The notes: generated by a model from the sequence alone, not told the origin. DNA of 64,000 nt from Deminuibacter soli (GCF_003412455.1 NZ_QTJU01000010.1:1-64000), one strand, 5' to 3'; shown: positions 1 to 8,314, counted from the first letter of the stretch. Translations and numbers: made by a program.

Positions 1-77
1 GATTCAATTGCCTTTACGGCACTGCGACGTACCTCTTCACTGAAGACGCGTCGGGTTACTAAATGTGTTTTTGCCAT
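1..77 (-). CDS. Partial ORF, possible IS3/IS911-type transposase OrfA N-terminus
   Basis: An open frame starts at an ATG (complement of 75-77) and runs off the left edge. The 25 visible residues are basic and contain RRVFSEEVRRSAVKAIE, which resembles the start of the helix-turn-helix of IS3/IS911 OrfA proteins (R-x-F-S/T-E-E-F-K-R-x-A-V). Just upstream, TTGACC (80-85) and GGTCAA (95-100) form a short inverted repeat that could belong to an element end or promoter. Only a fragment is present, so the family call is an inference from a short motif. It could also be another HTH protein. Confidence 0.4.
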   Translation of the reverse strand, partial: MAKTHLVTRRVFSEEVRRSAVKAIE

Positions 78-130
78 GTTTGACCTGGTTTTTTGGTCAA
101 CTTATTTCAGGCTCGTACAGAAATACAAAG

Positions 131-323
131 TGAGTGGTGAGTAGTCAGTAGTGAGTGCACAACCGGCGCGGATCCTGTACAGGCAAGCGTTACGCCGCGT
201 ATCGTGGCTGTGAAGACACAGCCAACGGCCGCCGGTGACAAATTCCGCTCCGGTCCATTGCCTATTGACTATTCACTATTCACCAGTAATCCCCTTCTCA
301 CCACTCACTACTGACTACTCACT
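131..323. repeat. Repeat element with inverted arms (MITE-like)
   Basis: The left arm at 131-158, built of GTGAGT/GTAGTCAGTA units, reappears as its reverse complement at about 302-323, with 21 identical bases in a row. Between the arms is a perfect 8-bp hairpin, TGGCTGTG-AAGA-CACAGCCA (about 209-228), plus short direct repeats of the ACTATTCAC type. No ORF of note lies inside. The right arm begins immediately at the TAG stop of the HAD gene. Related GTCAGTCGTGAGTGA-type units occur at 9.9 kb and 14.6 kb. Mobility is not shown. Confidence 0.65.
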
Positions 324-978
324 AACCCAGCAACTGCTTCAGCTGCGGATCGGTATAATCACTGATATAAAACAGCACATTCGGGTATTGTGCAAATTCT
401 TCTTTGCCGTGCATGGTGGTAATCACTACAGCTTTCATCCCTGCATTCAATGCAGCTTCTACGCCTTTGGGTGCATCTTCAAACACCACGCAGTTTTCAG
501 GGCTGGCATGCAGCAGCTGTGCAGCTTTTAAAAAGGTTTCAGGATGCGGTTTGCTGATGGCCACATCATCTGCACTTACCACCGCCTGGAAGAAATGGCG
601 GATGTGCAGGTTATCCAATACAAAATCAATATTAAAAGGAATAGCCGCCGAGCCGATGGCCATGGGTACCTGGTGTAGTACTGCCTGCTCAAAAAACTGC
701 TGCAGGCCGGGAATCAGCGCCATTTCGGGGAGATAAGCCTGCTGGTAACGTTTTTCCTTTTCAACCGAAAGACGGTCGAGCTGCTCACGTGTAAAATGGC
801 CATTGCCAAAAATACGGATCAGCAGCTCTTCATTTTTACCGTACATCTGGGCTTTTACCTGGTCCCAGTTTAAACCGGCGTTTAAATCATTGTTGAGAAT
901 CTCGTACCATGCCCTGGCGTGGTAATGCATATCGTCGATCACTGTTCCGTTCAAATCGAATAAAAATGCCTGTGCCAT
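322..978 (-). CDS. HAD superfamily phosphatase, beta-phosphoglucomutase-like
   Basis: A 218-residue haloacid-dehalogenase-fold hydrolase, cytoplasmic, probably acting on a small phosphorylated metabolite such as a sugar phosphate. Motif I is FDLNGT (nucleophile D8), followed by a helical C1 cap (about 15-85), motif II GSAA (S110), motif III SKPHPE (K143) and motif IV VFEDAPKG (E167, D168). The overall plan matches the beta-phosphoglucomutase/YcjU subfamily. The usual second aspartate of DxD is Asn10 here. That residue normally serves as general acid/base, so activity may be altered. The gene ends exactly where a dispersed repeat begins. Substrate cannot be predicted from sequence. Confidence 0.85.
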   Translation of the reverse strand: MAQAFLFDLNGTVIDDMHYHARAWYEILNNDLNAGLNWDQVKAQMYGKNEELLIRIFGNGHFTREQLDRLSVEKEKRYQQAYLPEMALIPGLQQFFEQAVLHQVPMAIGSAAIPFNIDFVLDNLHIRHFFQAVVSADDVAISKPHPETFLKAAQLLHASPENCVVFEDAPKGVEAALNAGMKAVVITTMHGKEEFAQYPNVLFYISDYTDPQLKQLLG

Positions 979-1021
979 ACTTGCCTTTTTGCCGCAAAAG
1001 TAGCGCTATTGGGGCAGGCAT

Positions 1022-1051
1022 AAAAAAGCCCCGGCAAGAATACCAGGGCTT
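1022..1051 (-). terminator. Rho-independent terminator downstream of eutC
   Basis: Read on the minus strand, AAGCCCTGG pairs with CCGGGGCTT (9 bp with one G-T) around an 8-nt loop, followed by a T-run. It lies about 165 nt after the eutC stop and just before the HAD start, so it probably ends the ethanolamine transcript. Confidence 0.65.
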
Positions 1052-1215
1052 CAATGGAAATCTATACAAAAAATAATCAGAAAGACGTTGTTGATTGCTC
1101 CTCAAAACCGGTTGGTGCTTTACACACAACAGGCAAGGTAAATTTACCCAATCGCACACAGTATTACCTTAATAACCAGTTAAGCCAACATTAAAATATC
1201 CGTTTTTGCAGGCAT

Positions 1216-2016
1216 TTAAGCCGCCGGATCGCCCGGTAACTGCTGTGCAGCGGCGGTGCTTTCTTCTTTCAGTAATACGCCCGATAAACCGCGGCGGTAG
1301 GCTTCGCGCAGCAGGTACATAATTTTGGCAGCCGCATCCTGCAGACTTAACCCGCCGGGATGAATGTTGGATACACAATTGCGTGCATCATCGGTTAGTC
1401 CCACTTTTGGCCCGAAGGTTAAATAAGCCCCCATGCTGCTGGCAGCGCTTAAACCCGGTCGCTCGCCTATTAATACCAATGTGCAGGCTGCCTGTAACTG
1501 GCTGCCGATGGCATCGCCGATAGCCACCCTGCCCTGCTGCACCAGGATGACAGGCAGCACCGGTATTTTAATTGCAGCCAGTTCTCGCATCAGCAACTGC
1601 ACCAGTGCGACAGCCTGTGTATTTACTGCAGTAGCCGATAAACCATCGGCAATAACAATGGCCAGTGCATCTTCACAAACGCCGGATGCCGGCAAATGCT
1701 GTGCAGCGCCCGGTTCCAAACGCCGGCCCATATCAGGCCGCTGCAGGTACTGGTCGCGGTCTGCCGCCTCGCTGTGCATCGAAAACACGGCAATGCCGGC
1801 ATTATTTAATTGCTGGGTAATCAGTTCTTTTTGTAATGGTGTATATACTGCATCCCTTGCATGGGCATGGGCCAGACTAAACCGGAGTGATGCCTTGAGC
1901 GGCAATGCTGCCCCTGTACGGCCCAGTGCAATGCGCGCCGGCGTGTAGGCACACAGTGAAGACCAGGGATCGGCTATTACGGCCGTAAAAAGGGTTGTAT
2001 TAAGCGGTTGGGTCAT
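1216..2016 (-). CDS. eutC: Ethanolamine ammonia-lyase small subunit
   Basis: Light subunit of adenosylcobalamin-dependent ethanolamine ammonia-lyase, which splits ethanolamine into acetaldehyde and ammonia together with EutB. The 266-residue protein carries family landmarks: an N-terminal segment with ARIALGRTG, then HAHARDAVY, a Rossmann-like core with VIADGLSA, and the C-terminal LIGERPGLSA followed by DARNCVSNIHPGG, a well-conserved EutC block. Length is slightly below the roughly 295 residues of enteric EutC. The large-subunit gene lies upstream on the same strand. Unusually, 309 bp containing a terminator-like hairpin separate the two. No EutA reactivase or shell-protein genes are nearby. 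Confidence 0.93.
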   Translation of the reverse strand: MTQPLNTTLFTAVIADPWSSLCAYTPARIALGRTGAALPLKASLRFSLAHAHARDAVYTPLQKELITQQLNNAGIAVFSMHSEAADRDQYLQRPDMGRRLEPGAAQHLPASGVCEDALAIVIADGLSATAVNTQAVALVQLLMRELAAIKIPVLPVILVQQGRVAIGDAIGSQLQAACTLVLIGERPGLSAASSMGAYLTFGPKVGLTDDARNCVSNIHPGGLSLQDAAAKIMYLLREAYRRGLSGVLLKEESTAAAQQLPGDPAA

Positions 2017-2199
2017 CGGGAATTATTAAACGGAAATTAGTAAATTATATTGTCAAAAACCTTCACAATTATGGGTAAAATCAATCAGTTATCACTTTGC
2101 ATAGCCCTGGAAACAACAGTTGATAAATTATCCTTCTGCGTGTATGTGCGTTTTTCAGGTTTGTTTTAACAACTGCGGGCATGGCAACGCTACTATAGT

Positions 2200-2244
2200 A
2201 AAAAAAAAACGCGCCGCACCTCGCTTAGCAGGAGAATAAGCGGC
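2200..2244 (-). terminator. Terminator-like hairpin between eutB and eutC
   Basis: On the minus strand GCCGC (complement of 2240-2244) pairs with GCGGC (complement of 2213-2217), with an internal CTTA/TAAG stem, followed after 3 nt by ten Ts (complement of 2200-2209). This is the layout of an intrinsic terminator, placed inside what should be one operon. The stem is interrupted by a bulge, so it could be partial or conditional. The rest of the 2017-2325 gap shows no convincing ORF. Confidence 0.45.
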
Positions 2245-2325
2245 CGAAATCCTGCAAAACCGGCTACTCAATTCCGCACAGCTGCAAGGCCGCCATTACT
2301 CCGCAGTAGTCGTTCAGATAAATTG

Positions 2326-3711
2326 TCACATCTTCAAATTGTCAAATTGTCCCAGCAGCCGGTGCGCTGCTGTAACCGGCAATAAATGCCCGCGTTCATC
2401 GGTAATACCCTGTTGCTGTAACCATTGCTCAAATTCGGGCGCCGGTTTTAGTGACAGCAACCTGCGTATGTATAATGCATCGTGAAAAGATGTACTCTGG
2501 TAATTCAGCATCACGTCATCTGCCCCCGGCACGCCCATAATATAATTGCAGCCCGCCACACCCAGCAGGGTTAGCAGGTTGTCCATATCATCCTGGTCGG
2601 CCGATGCATGATTGGTATAACAGATATCCACGCCCATGGGCAGACCCAGTAATTTTCCGCAGCAATGATCTTCCAGCGCAGCGCGGGTAATCTGCTTGCC
2701 ATCGAACAAATACTCGGGGCCAATGAAACCCACCACCGTATTCACCAGTAACGGATCAAAATGCCGTGCTACTGCATAAGCACGTGCTTCACAGGTTTGC
2801 TGGTCAACCCCTGCATGCGCATTTGCCGAAAGCGAACTGCCTTGTCCTGTTTCAAAATACATCAGCTGGTTACCTGCTGTGCCACGCTGCAATGACAAGC
2901 CTGCTTCATGCGCTTCTTTCAGCACCGACAAACTTACCCCGAAGCTGCGGTTGGTTTGTTCTGTTCCGCCTATGGATTGAAACACCAGGTCAACCGGGGC
3001 CTTTTGTTCTATTAAACCCAGCGTAGTGGTTACATGGCTCAGTACACAGGTTTGCGTGGGAATGGCAAAACGGTTGCGCAACTCATCCATCATATGCAAC
3101 AGCCTGGCTGTGGTTTGCGGGTTGTCAGTAGCGGGATTAATGCCAATTACTGCATCACCGCTGCCGTACAATAAGCCATCAATAATTGAAGCCGCTACAC
3201 CACGCAAATCATCGGTGGGATGATTGGGTTGCAGCCGCACCGACAAACGCCCGGGCAAGCCGATGGTATTGCGAAAACGTGTTACCACGCTGCATTTCTG
3301 TGCTACACTAATCAAATCCTGGTTACGCATCAACTTGCTGGCAGCTGCCACCATTTCGGGAGTAAGTCCGCGTGAGAGCTGTTGCAATGTAACGGTATCT
3401 GCCTGGTCGCTCAGCAGCCAGTCGCGCAGTTCACCTGCCGTAAAACTGCGGATGGGTGCAAATGCGGCTGCATCATGCGTATCAATAATCAGCCGGGTTA
3501 TTTCATCCTTTTCATAAGGGATAACGGTATCGTGTAAAAAACGCGTCAATGGTACATCTGCCAATGCCAGTTGTGCTGCTACCCGCTCTTCGTAACTTGC
3601 TGCTGCCACACCTGCCAGCACATCCCCGGAGCGCAGGGGCGATGCCCTGGCCAGCAATGTTTTCAGATCTGCAAAGCTATATGTGGTATGGCCTATAGAA
3701 TATTTGAACAT
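2326..3711 (-). CDS. eutB: Ethanolamine ammonia-lyase large subunit
   Basis: Catalytic TIM-barrel subunit of adenosylcobalamin-dependent ethanolamine ammonia-lyase (461 residues; the enteric protein is about 453). The RLQPNHPTDD block (R159, Q161) matches the conserved substrate-binding segment known from EutB. The SIGGTEQTN, ETGQGSSLSANAH and CYTNHASADQDDMDNL segments are also family signatures. It lies 4 bp downstream of the permease gene on the same strand, so the two are very probably co-transcribed. With the permease and EutC it supports use of ethanolamine as a nitrogen or carbon source without a microcompartment. No cobalamin riboswitch was recognised upstream. Confidence 0.96.
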   Translation of the reverse strand: MFKYSIGHTTYSFADLKTLLARASPLRSGDVLAGVAAASYEERVAAQLALADVPLTRFLHDTVIPYEKDEITRLIIDTHDAAAFAPIRSFTAGELRDWLLSDQADTVTLQQLSRGLTPEMVAAASKLMRNQDLISVAQKCSVVTRFRNTIGLPGRLSVRLQPNHPTDDLRGVAASIIDGLLYGSGDAVIGINPATDNPQTTARLLHMMDELRNRFAIPTQTCVLSHVTTTLGLIEQKAPVDLVFQSIGGTEQTNRSFGVSLSVLKEAHEAGLSLQRGTAGNQLMYFETGQGSSLSANAHAGVDQQTCEARAYAVARHFDPLLVNTVVGFIGPEYLFDGKQITRAALEDHCCGKLLGLPMGVDICYTNHASADQDDMDNLLTLLGVAGCNYIMGVPGADDVMLNYQSTSFHDALYIRRLLSLKPAPEFEQWLQQQGITDERGHLLPVTAAHRLLGQFDNLKM

Positions 3712-3715
3712 GCGG

Positions 3716-5053
3716 TTATTCAGTTAGTAAAACAGTAAACGATGTATCGGCAGCTGCATTGCGGCGATGCCTGCCTGTTGCATAAAACAATACGGTTACC
3801 AGCAGCATGCCGCCAAAGAACCAGGCGCTGAGTAAAGTATAATAATATACAATGGTACCCAATGCAACGAGCGATAATACCAGCGCTATCGCCGGGAAAT
3901 ACGGGTACAGCGGCGCTTTGAACGGCCGTTGCAGTTGTGGTTCCCTGCGCCGCAACACAAAAAGACTGATCATACTAATCACGTACATCACTACTGCACC
4001 CAGGGTAGATACAATCACCAGCTTGCTGGTATCGGCATACAACATCGCCAGCAGACCTATAAATCCGCCTGCAAGCAATGCCCAGTGCGGTGTCTGAAAC
4101 CGCTTGTTTACGCGCGACAGCACAACAGGCAGGTAACTGCTGCGGGCCAGCGCAAACACCTGCCGTGAATAACTGATAATGATACTGTGAAACGATGCAA
4201 TCAGCCCGAACAAACCAATACCTGCAAACAATTGTGTAACGCTGCTTTGCCTGCCCAGCACTATGCCGATTGATTCGGGCAGCGGGTAGTCAATATTGCT
4301 GAGCCGCTCCCAGTTGGTAATGCCACCGGTAAGTATCATTACGGCAAATGCAAGCAGCATCAGGGTTACAATGCCCGAGATATATCCTTTGGGAATATCT
4401 TTTTTAATATCCCTTACTTCTTCTGCCACCATGGCCACGCCTTCAATACATACATACAACCATATGGCAAACGGCACTGCTGCAAACAAACCGCCCCAAT
4501 GCTGCGGCATGGCATGATGCATAAAATTGGCAGCACTGAATGAAGGTGCCACAATGCCGCAATAGATGAGCAACTCACCTACCGCCAGCAAGGTAACCAG
4601 CAGCGAAAAACGTGCGGATTCTTTTATGCCCAGCAGGTTAATGAAAGTAAACAGCACATAACAACCCACCGCCACTGCTTTTACCCCCATTGAAGGATAC
4701 AGGAAATGCACATAACTGCCCAATGCAAAAGCAATGGCAGGCGCTGCAAACAAAAATTCTATCAATGTGGCATAACCTGCCAGCAATGCACCGGTTGCAC
4801 CCAGTGCACGATAGGCATATGCAAATGGACCGCCTGCATGCGGTATGCAGGTGGTTAGCTCTGTAAAACTGAAAATAAATGTTACATACAACACCGTAAC
4901 CACCAGGGTAACCAGTAAAAAGCCCATGGTGCCGGCAGCACCCCAGCCATAGTTCCAGCCAAAGTATTCACCTGAAATAACCAGTCCTACCGCAATGGCC
5001 CAAATATGCAAAGGCTTCAGTACTTTTTTTAAAGCAGTTGATTGTGTTGGCAT
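3716..5053 (-). CDS. eat: Ethanolamine permease (APC superfamily)
   Basis: Inner-membrane amino acid/polyamine/organocation transporter of 445 residues with about 12 hydrophobic segments. The N-terminal LHIWAIAVGLVISGEYFGWNYGW is characteristic of the ethanolamine permease branch, and the ELTTCIPHAGGPFAYAYRALG segment is the usual APC TM2/TM3 signature. The position directly ahead of eutB makes ethanolamine import the natural function. The start ATG follows a 131-bp region shared with a divergent small gene, which probably holds both promoters. Confidence 0.92.
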   Translation of the reverse strand: MPTQSTALKKVLKPLHIWAIAVGLVISGEYFGWNYGWGAAGTMGFLLVTLVVTVLYVTFIFSFTELTTCIPHAGGPFAYAYRALGATGALLAGYATLIEFLFAAPAIAFALGSYVHFLYPSMGVKAVAVGCYVLFTFINLLGIKESARFSLLVTLLAVGELLIYCGIVAPSFSAANFMHHAMPQHWGGLFAAVPFAIWLYVCIEGVAMVAEEVRDIKKDIPKGYISGIVTLMLLAFAVMILTGGITNWERLSNIDYPLPESIGIVLGRQSSVTQLFAGIGLFGLIASFHSIIISYSRQVFALARSSYLPVVLSRVNKRFQTPHWALLAGGFIGLLAMLYADTSKLVIVSTLGAVVMYVISMISLFVLRRREPQLQRPFKAPLYPYFPAIALVLSLVALGTIVYYYTLLSAWFFGGMLLVTVLFYATGRHRRNAAADTSFTVLLTE

Positions 5054-5184
5054 TGTATGAATTTACGTAAAAGCAACGGGCAAGCCATGTTGTTTTTTTA
5101 CAGGAAGTAACAGCAAAAAAATGCGGGAAGCAGGTTCAATGAAGTGCAAATGCGTACCTTGCTGTTTCATTTAAAACTGAATAT

Positions 5185-5445
5185 ATGACTGCAATTCCGC
5201 GTTATCTGGTTTGTGATAATTTCATGGATGATGAAGACGGTGAATATGTGTTGCACACACAGGCACCCAAGTTCCTGGCAAGATGGAATGATGATACGGA
5301 GACATTTGATATTGTTGCCGAGTATGATAACATTTCAGAACATTTTGGTGGTGACAAGGAAAAGCTTATTTCATTTATGGAAGAGATGGTAAACTGGTAT
5401 GAAGATTACGATGAGTGGCTTGAAGAAAACGTTGACGAAGCTTAA
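5185..5445 (+). CDS. Small acidic protein of unknown function
   Basis: An 86-residue protein extremely rich in Asp and Glu (for example MDDEDGEY, EEMVNWYEDYDEWLEENVDEA split over the C-terminus). It has no signal peptide, no cysteine pair and no membrane segment. It is divergent from the ethanolamine permease and ends 10 bp before a strong terminator hairpin, so it is probably a monocistronic gene. The upstream TACCTTGC about 25 nt before the ATG resembles a degenerate Bacteroidota -7 box. I do not recognise a named family. The coding appearance rests on codon usage, the clean terminator and a proper upstream gap. Confidence 0.75.
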   Translation: MTAIPRYLVCDNFMDDEDGEYVLHTQAPKFLARWNDDTETFDIVAEYDNISEHFGGDKEKLISFMEEMVNWYEDYDEWLEENVDEA

Positions 5446-5454
5446 TGTTTAAAC

Positions 5455-5493
5455 ATTTTTCTGCGGGTATGTAGTTGCATATCCGCAGAAAAA
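5455..5493 (+). terminator. Intrinsic terminator of the small acidic protein gene
   Basis: TTTTTCTGCGGGTATG pairs with CATATCCGCAGAAAAA (16 bp, one G-T wobble) around TAGTTG. The A/T-rich flanks of the stem make it usable in both directions. Confidence 0.8.
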
Positions 5494-5950
5494 TCGATTT
5501 ACCTAACCTGGTAAAATTTCTCCCTTCCATTTGAAAAAAAGATTGTTAAAAAATCACTTTCATATTTAATTTTTTTATTAATTTTCAAATGGTTTAGAAA
5601 ATGCATGACTGCTTATAAGATCTCTTAAACAGAATTTTTCCAGATTCCATTTTGTGGACCTTATCGCTGAAATACAGGCGGCGTCATGTTTTGCTAATAT
5701 CCCCAGTGTCATCCATATAATACTTCCATTCCTTTTTCTAAGCAAGGTATCCGTACCGGGAACCTGCACCTGTATTGTTTAAAACGTATACGCTTTACTG
5801 AATGCATATGCATTACACGGGCATGCCTGTTGTGATAGGCTATGCAGTAAAAGCAGGTTTTATACGCGGTGTTGTATCCGGGTGTTTGAAAAATGCGAAC
5901 CAAACTTCGATTATAACAAAAAGCATCCATTGAAAAACCATTGATCATCT
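5494..5950. other. AT-rich intergenic region without a supported gene
   Basis: About 457 bp of AT-rich sequence ahead of the AraC regulator. Two short minus-strand frames (5578-5769 and 5709-5948) exist but look like chance ORFs: odd composition, mutual overlap, no start signal and no recognisable motif. The stretch presumably carries the promoter of the AraC gene. No clear -33/-7 pair was found. Confidence 0.5.
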
Positions 5951-6961
5951 ATGAAAATCCTTATTGATCCCCTGCAAGCAACAGATGCCGGCACCACCGC
6001 ATCGTTACCCGTACACCTGAAAAAACATGTAGCCCCATGGGCTGAGGCTACTTACAAGCTGTACGACTTTGGCGCTATCCTGCAACAGGAATTGAAAACG
6101 CCTCAATTCAGTGTTTTTGTTTACCGCTTTTTTATCGACAAACCGGTTACGTTGTATCCTCACAGCGACAAACCCGTTATTGCACTGCATTACACCCTGC
6201 AGGGCAGCTTCCCCGTTGTATTAAACGGCTTCGGTAAAATAGTACTGGAAAAAACAAGGTATGATATGTTTTACCTGCCAACAGGCAACATTGAAGCCGC
6301 GTTTGAACCCGGTGAATACGAACTGATGCAGATTGAATTAAGTCCGTTTTACCTTAAAACCATTGCACGCAAATACCCGCACCTGCAGGCATTGGTTGAT
6401 AAGGTTGAATCTGCCAGCAATGCCGGGCAGCCGCTTATCCGCGAACGCATGAACAAAAACATCCAGACTTTATTCCGCGAAATACGCTACAGTGAAGTAG
6501 ACGGGGCATCGTTTGACCTGGCCATTAACAGTGCCATTTACAAACTGCTGTATTATTATGAAAAAGACACAGCTAAAACTACCAGCGGCCAGGCTGTAAG
6601 TAACCCCTTACAGTATGATAAAATTATTAGCGAAATACACGAATATATTGCTGAAGAGCCGCATGTGCAGCATTGCCACATCAGCAGTCTCAGCAAACGT
6701 TTTCACATTAACCAGAACACGCTGAAGAAAAATTTCAAGCACAAATACAATATCCCTATTAGCCGTTATGTACAAAACCAGTGCATGAGCAAGGCCAAAG
6801 CATTACTGCAGAAACACACTGAAAGCATTGGCGATATAGCCCTTCAGCTGGGTTACGGCGAAAGCGGCAATTTTACCAGGGCATTTAAAAAGTATTTTCA
6901 TTCTGCCCCAACCGAATTTCAGAAAGTATTAAAGCACCAGCAACTGGAAAGTGTAGGTTGA
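5951..6961 (+). CDS. AraC family transcriptional regulator
   Basis: A 336-residue DNA-binding regulator. The C-terminal ~105 residues form a double helix-turn-helix of AraC type: ISSLSKRFHINQNTLKKNFK for the first HTH and IGDIALQLGYGESGNFTRAFKKYF for the second, with the usual FTRAFKKYF...P.EF ending. The N-terminal ~220 residues are a sensor region of unknown ligand, without the classic cupin signature being obvious. No target gene is adjacent on the same strand; the nearest divergent genes are the ethanolamine cluster about 0.9 kb away. A regulatory link to eut is possible but unproven. Confidence 0.9.
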   Translation: MKILIDPLQATDAGTTASLPVHLKKHVAPWAEATYKLYDFGAILQQELKTPQFSVFVYRFFIDKPVTLYPHSDKPVIALHYTLQGSFPVVLNGFGKIVLEKTRYDMFYLPTGNIEAAFEPGEYELMQIELSPFYLKTIARKYPHLQALVDKVESASNAGQPLIRERMNKNIQTLFREIRYSEVDGASFDLAINSAIYKLLYYYEKDTAKTTSGQAVSNPLQYDKIISEIHEYIAEEPHVQHCHISSLSKRFHINQNTLKKNFKHKYNIPISRYVQNQCMSKAKALLQKHTESIGDIALQLGYGESGNFTRAFKKYFHSAPTEFQKVLKHQQLESVG

Positions 6962-7190
6962 AAGAACATCCCATAAAGACATTGTTGCTTAACAGATATT
7001 AAATTAATATTATATAAAAAATATCCCAAGTGATCGTGAAAAATATTTACTGAAATGATTACCAGAATAAAAGGAATTTGAATGAAATTTATGTAAGAAA
7101 GGAACGATTTACCAAAAGGATATCACCAGCTGACCAACCACTTCACAATACACAAAACACCATTTTATTCCTATAAATATTTTGCACGCA

Positions 7191-7316
7191 ACTTATAACA
7201 TTATTTGACCGCTCCCTGCGAAAGCAGGTTTGTGCCATGGGCAAAAACTTTCTGAACACCAGGACTTAAGAAAAGGGAATCGCATCTCCATTGTTTCTAC
7301 AGTGGAGATTTTTTTT
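7191..7316 (+). ncRNA. Candidate small structured RNA with its own terminator
   Basis: No reading frame covers this segment convincingly. It contains a perfect GNRA-capped hairpin, CCTGC-GAAA-GCAGG (7215-7228), a short TGCC/GGCA hairpin (about 7233-7243) and a strong intrinsic terminator: 10-bp stem 7284-7293/7300-7309 with one G-T, 6-nt loop and eight Ts. A TATTTTGC element at 7178-7185 resembles the -7 box of Bacteroidota promoters and sits right upstream. The size would be about 125 nt. I cannot place it in a known RNA family. It could instead be a long 3' trailer of the AraC gene, whose stop is about 230 nt upstream. Confidence 0.4.
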
Positions 7317-7385
7317 GTGTATAACAGACATTTCTATTGCCGGTACTGTATTTCGCTGATGATTTAAAAACCAACTGCTTTCAAT

Positions 7386-7414
7386 AAAAAAAGGAAGTGT
7401 GGAAACACTTCCTT
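7386..7414 (-). terminator. Intrinsic terminator facing the candidate RNA
   Basis: On the minus strand a perfect 10-bp stem (AAGGAAGTGT with ACACTTCCTT, 4-nt loop) is followed by seven Ts. It would end the transcript coming from the ECF sigma gene on the minus strand, convergent with the terminator at 7284-7316. Confidence 0.75.
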
Positions 7415-7669
7415 CAATTGATTTAAATCCTACATGAGAAAATACGTTATACATTTTCCATTAAGCAGATTTAAGGCATCTTCCAGGTTAGCTATTATCC
7501 CCCGTTTTGAATAATTCAATGATGATGGTATTGCCATGGAAAAAAAAGCCGAACGCATTAACCATTTGCGCCACTGCTGTACACAGGCTTAGTTGGCAAT
7601 ACACAATAAAGAGTGTGGCACGAACAAAATCACACAGTGGAAGTAAAAATATTTTTTTGGATAAAGTGT

Positions 7670-8314
7670 TTAACAACAGAGCACGCTGCAAAGCATGGCT
7701 GCAGCCACAAGCATTACGCTGTGTTTGCTGATGTAAAGCCGGATAAGGCGAATGGCTTCATGAAAATGATTCTGTACCGTACCTGAGGCAATTTTGAGCT
7801 GGCGGGCAATTTCAGCATATTGCAATCCCTGTTCCTGCCGCATTTTATACACCAGCTTCTTTTGCGGCGGCAGTGTGGCAATGGCTTTTTGTATCAGCTT
7901 TTCTGTTTGCCAGCCGGCCATGCGCTCTTCTGTTTCGTTTACATGCTTCTTGGTTTTAAGCAATGCCAGCTCTGCCAGTCTTGCCTCGTTACCGCGTTTT
8001 TTAAGATAACGCACCACCGAAGTAAAAATAATGCGGTACAGGTAAGCGCCCGGCCGCTCTACATGCACCAGCGAAGTGCGGCAGGCCCAGATGTTCAGGA
8101 ACACATCCTGCAACACTTCTTCAGACAGGCTTTGCGAGCGCGTCATTTTATAAGCTGCGGTAAATATGCGTTGCTTGTACAAATCGAACAGCTCCTTGTA
8201 TGCAACAGCATCACCTGCTGCAATATTGAGGAACAGCACCTTTAAATAGGCAATATGTTCCCGCGTATCTGCATCGGTCTGTTGCCGGAGTATGTGTTTT
8301 TCTTCATCCTGCAT
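7670..8314 (-). CDS. ECF RNA polymerase sigma factor
   Basis: Sigma-70 family member of the extracytoplasmic-function type (214 residues from the chosen start). Region 2 is recognisable in YKELFDLYKQRIFTAAYKM followed by EEVLQDVFLNIW and RPGAYLYRIIF. Region 4 is IATLPPQKKLVYKMRQ followed by LQYAEIARQLKIASGTVQNHFHEA. A hydrophobic C-terminal tail (VMLVAAAMLCSVLCC) follows region 4. The frame stays open to 8383, but the extra residues are atypical, so the ATG at 8314 is preferred. Upstream on the same strand lie two membrane proteins with anti-sigma-like N-termini, which probably control it. No FecR gene is adjacent, in contrast to the sigma factor at 62 kb. Confidence 0.9.
   Translation of the reverse strand: MQDEEKHILRQQTDADTREHIAYLKVLFLNIAAGDAVAYKELFDLYKQRIFTAAYKMTRSQSLSEEVLQDVFLNIWACRTSLVHVERPGAYLYRIIFTSVVRYLKKRGNEARLAELALLKTKKHVNETEERMAGWQTEKLIQKAIATLPPQKKLVYKMRQEQGLQYAEIARQLKIASGTVQNHFHEAIRLIRLYISKHSVMLVAAAMLCSVLCC

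Noticed and set aside
4850-5185. Cobalamin riboswitch upstream of the ethanolamine genes
   Set aside because: The gap upstream of the permease is only 131 bp and shows none of the conserved B12-box sequence.
5578-5948. Two overlapping minus-strand frames before the AraC gene
   Set aside because: They overlap each other, have unusual composition and no motif or ribosome-binding site; judged chance ORFs in AT-rich DNA.
7488-7691. Hydrophobic 67-residue minus-strand frame after the ECF sigma gene
   Set aside because: Overlaps the end of the sigma gene, no start signal; region is better explained as a 3' trailer before the terminator at 7386.
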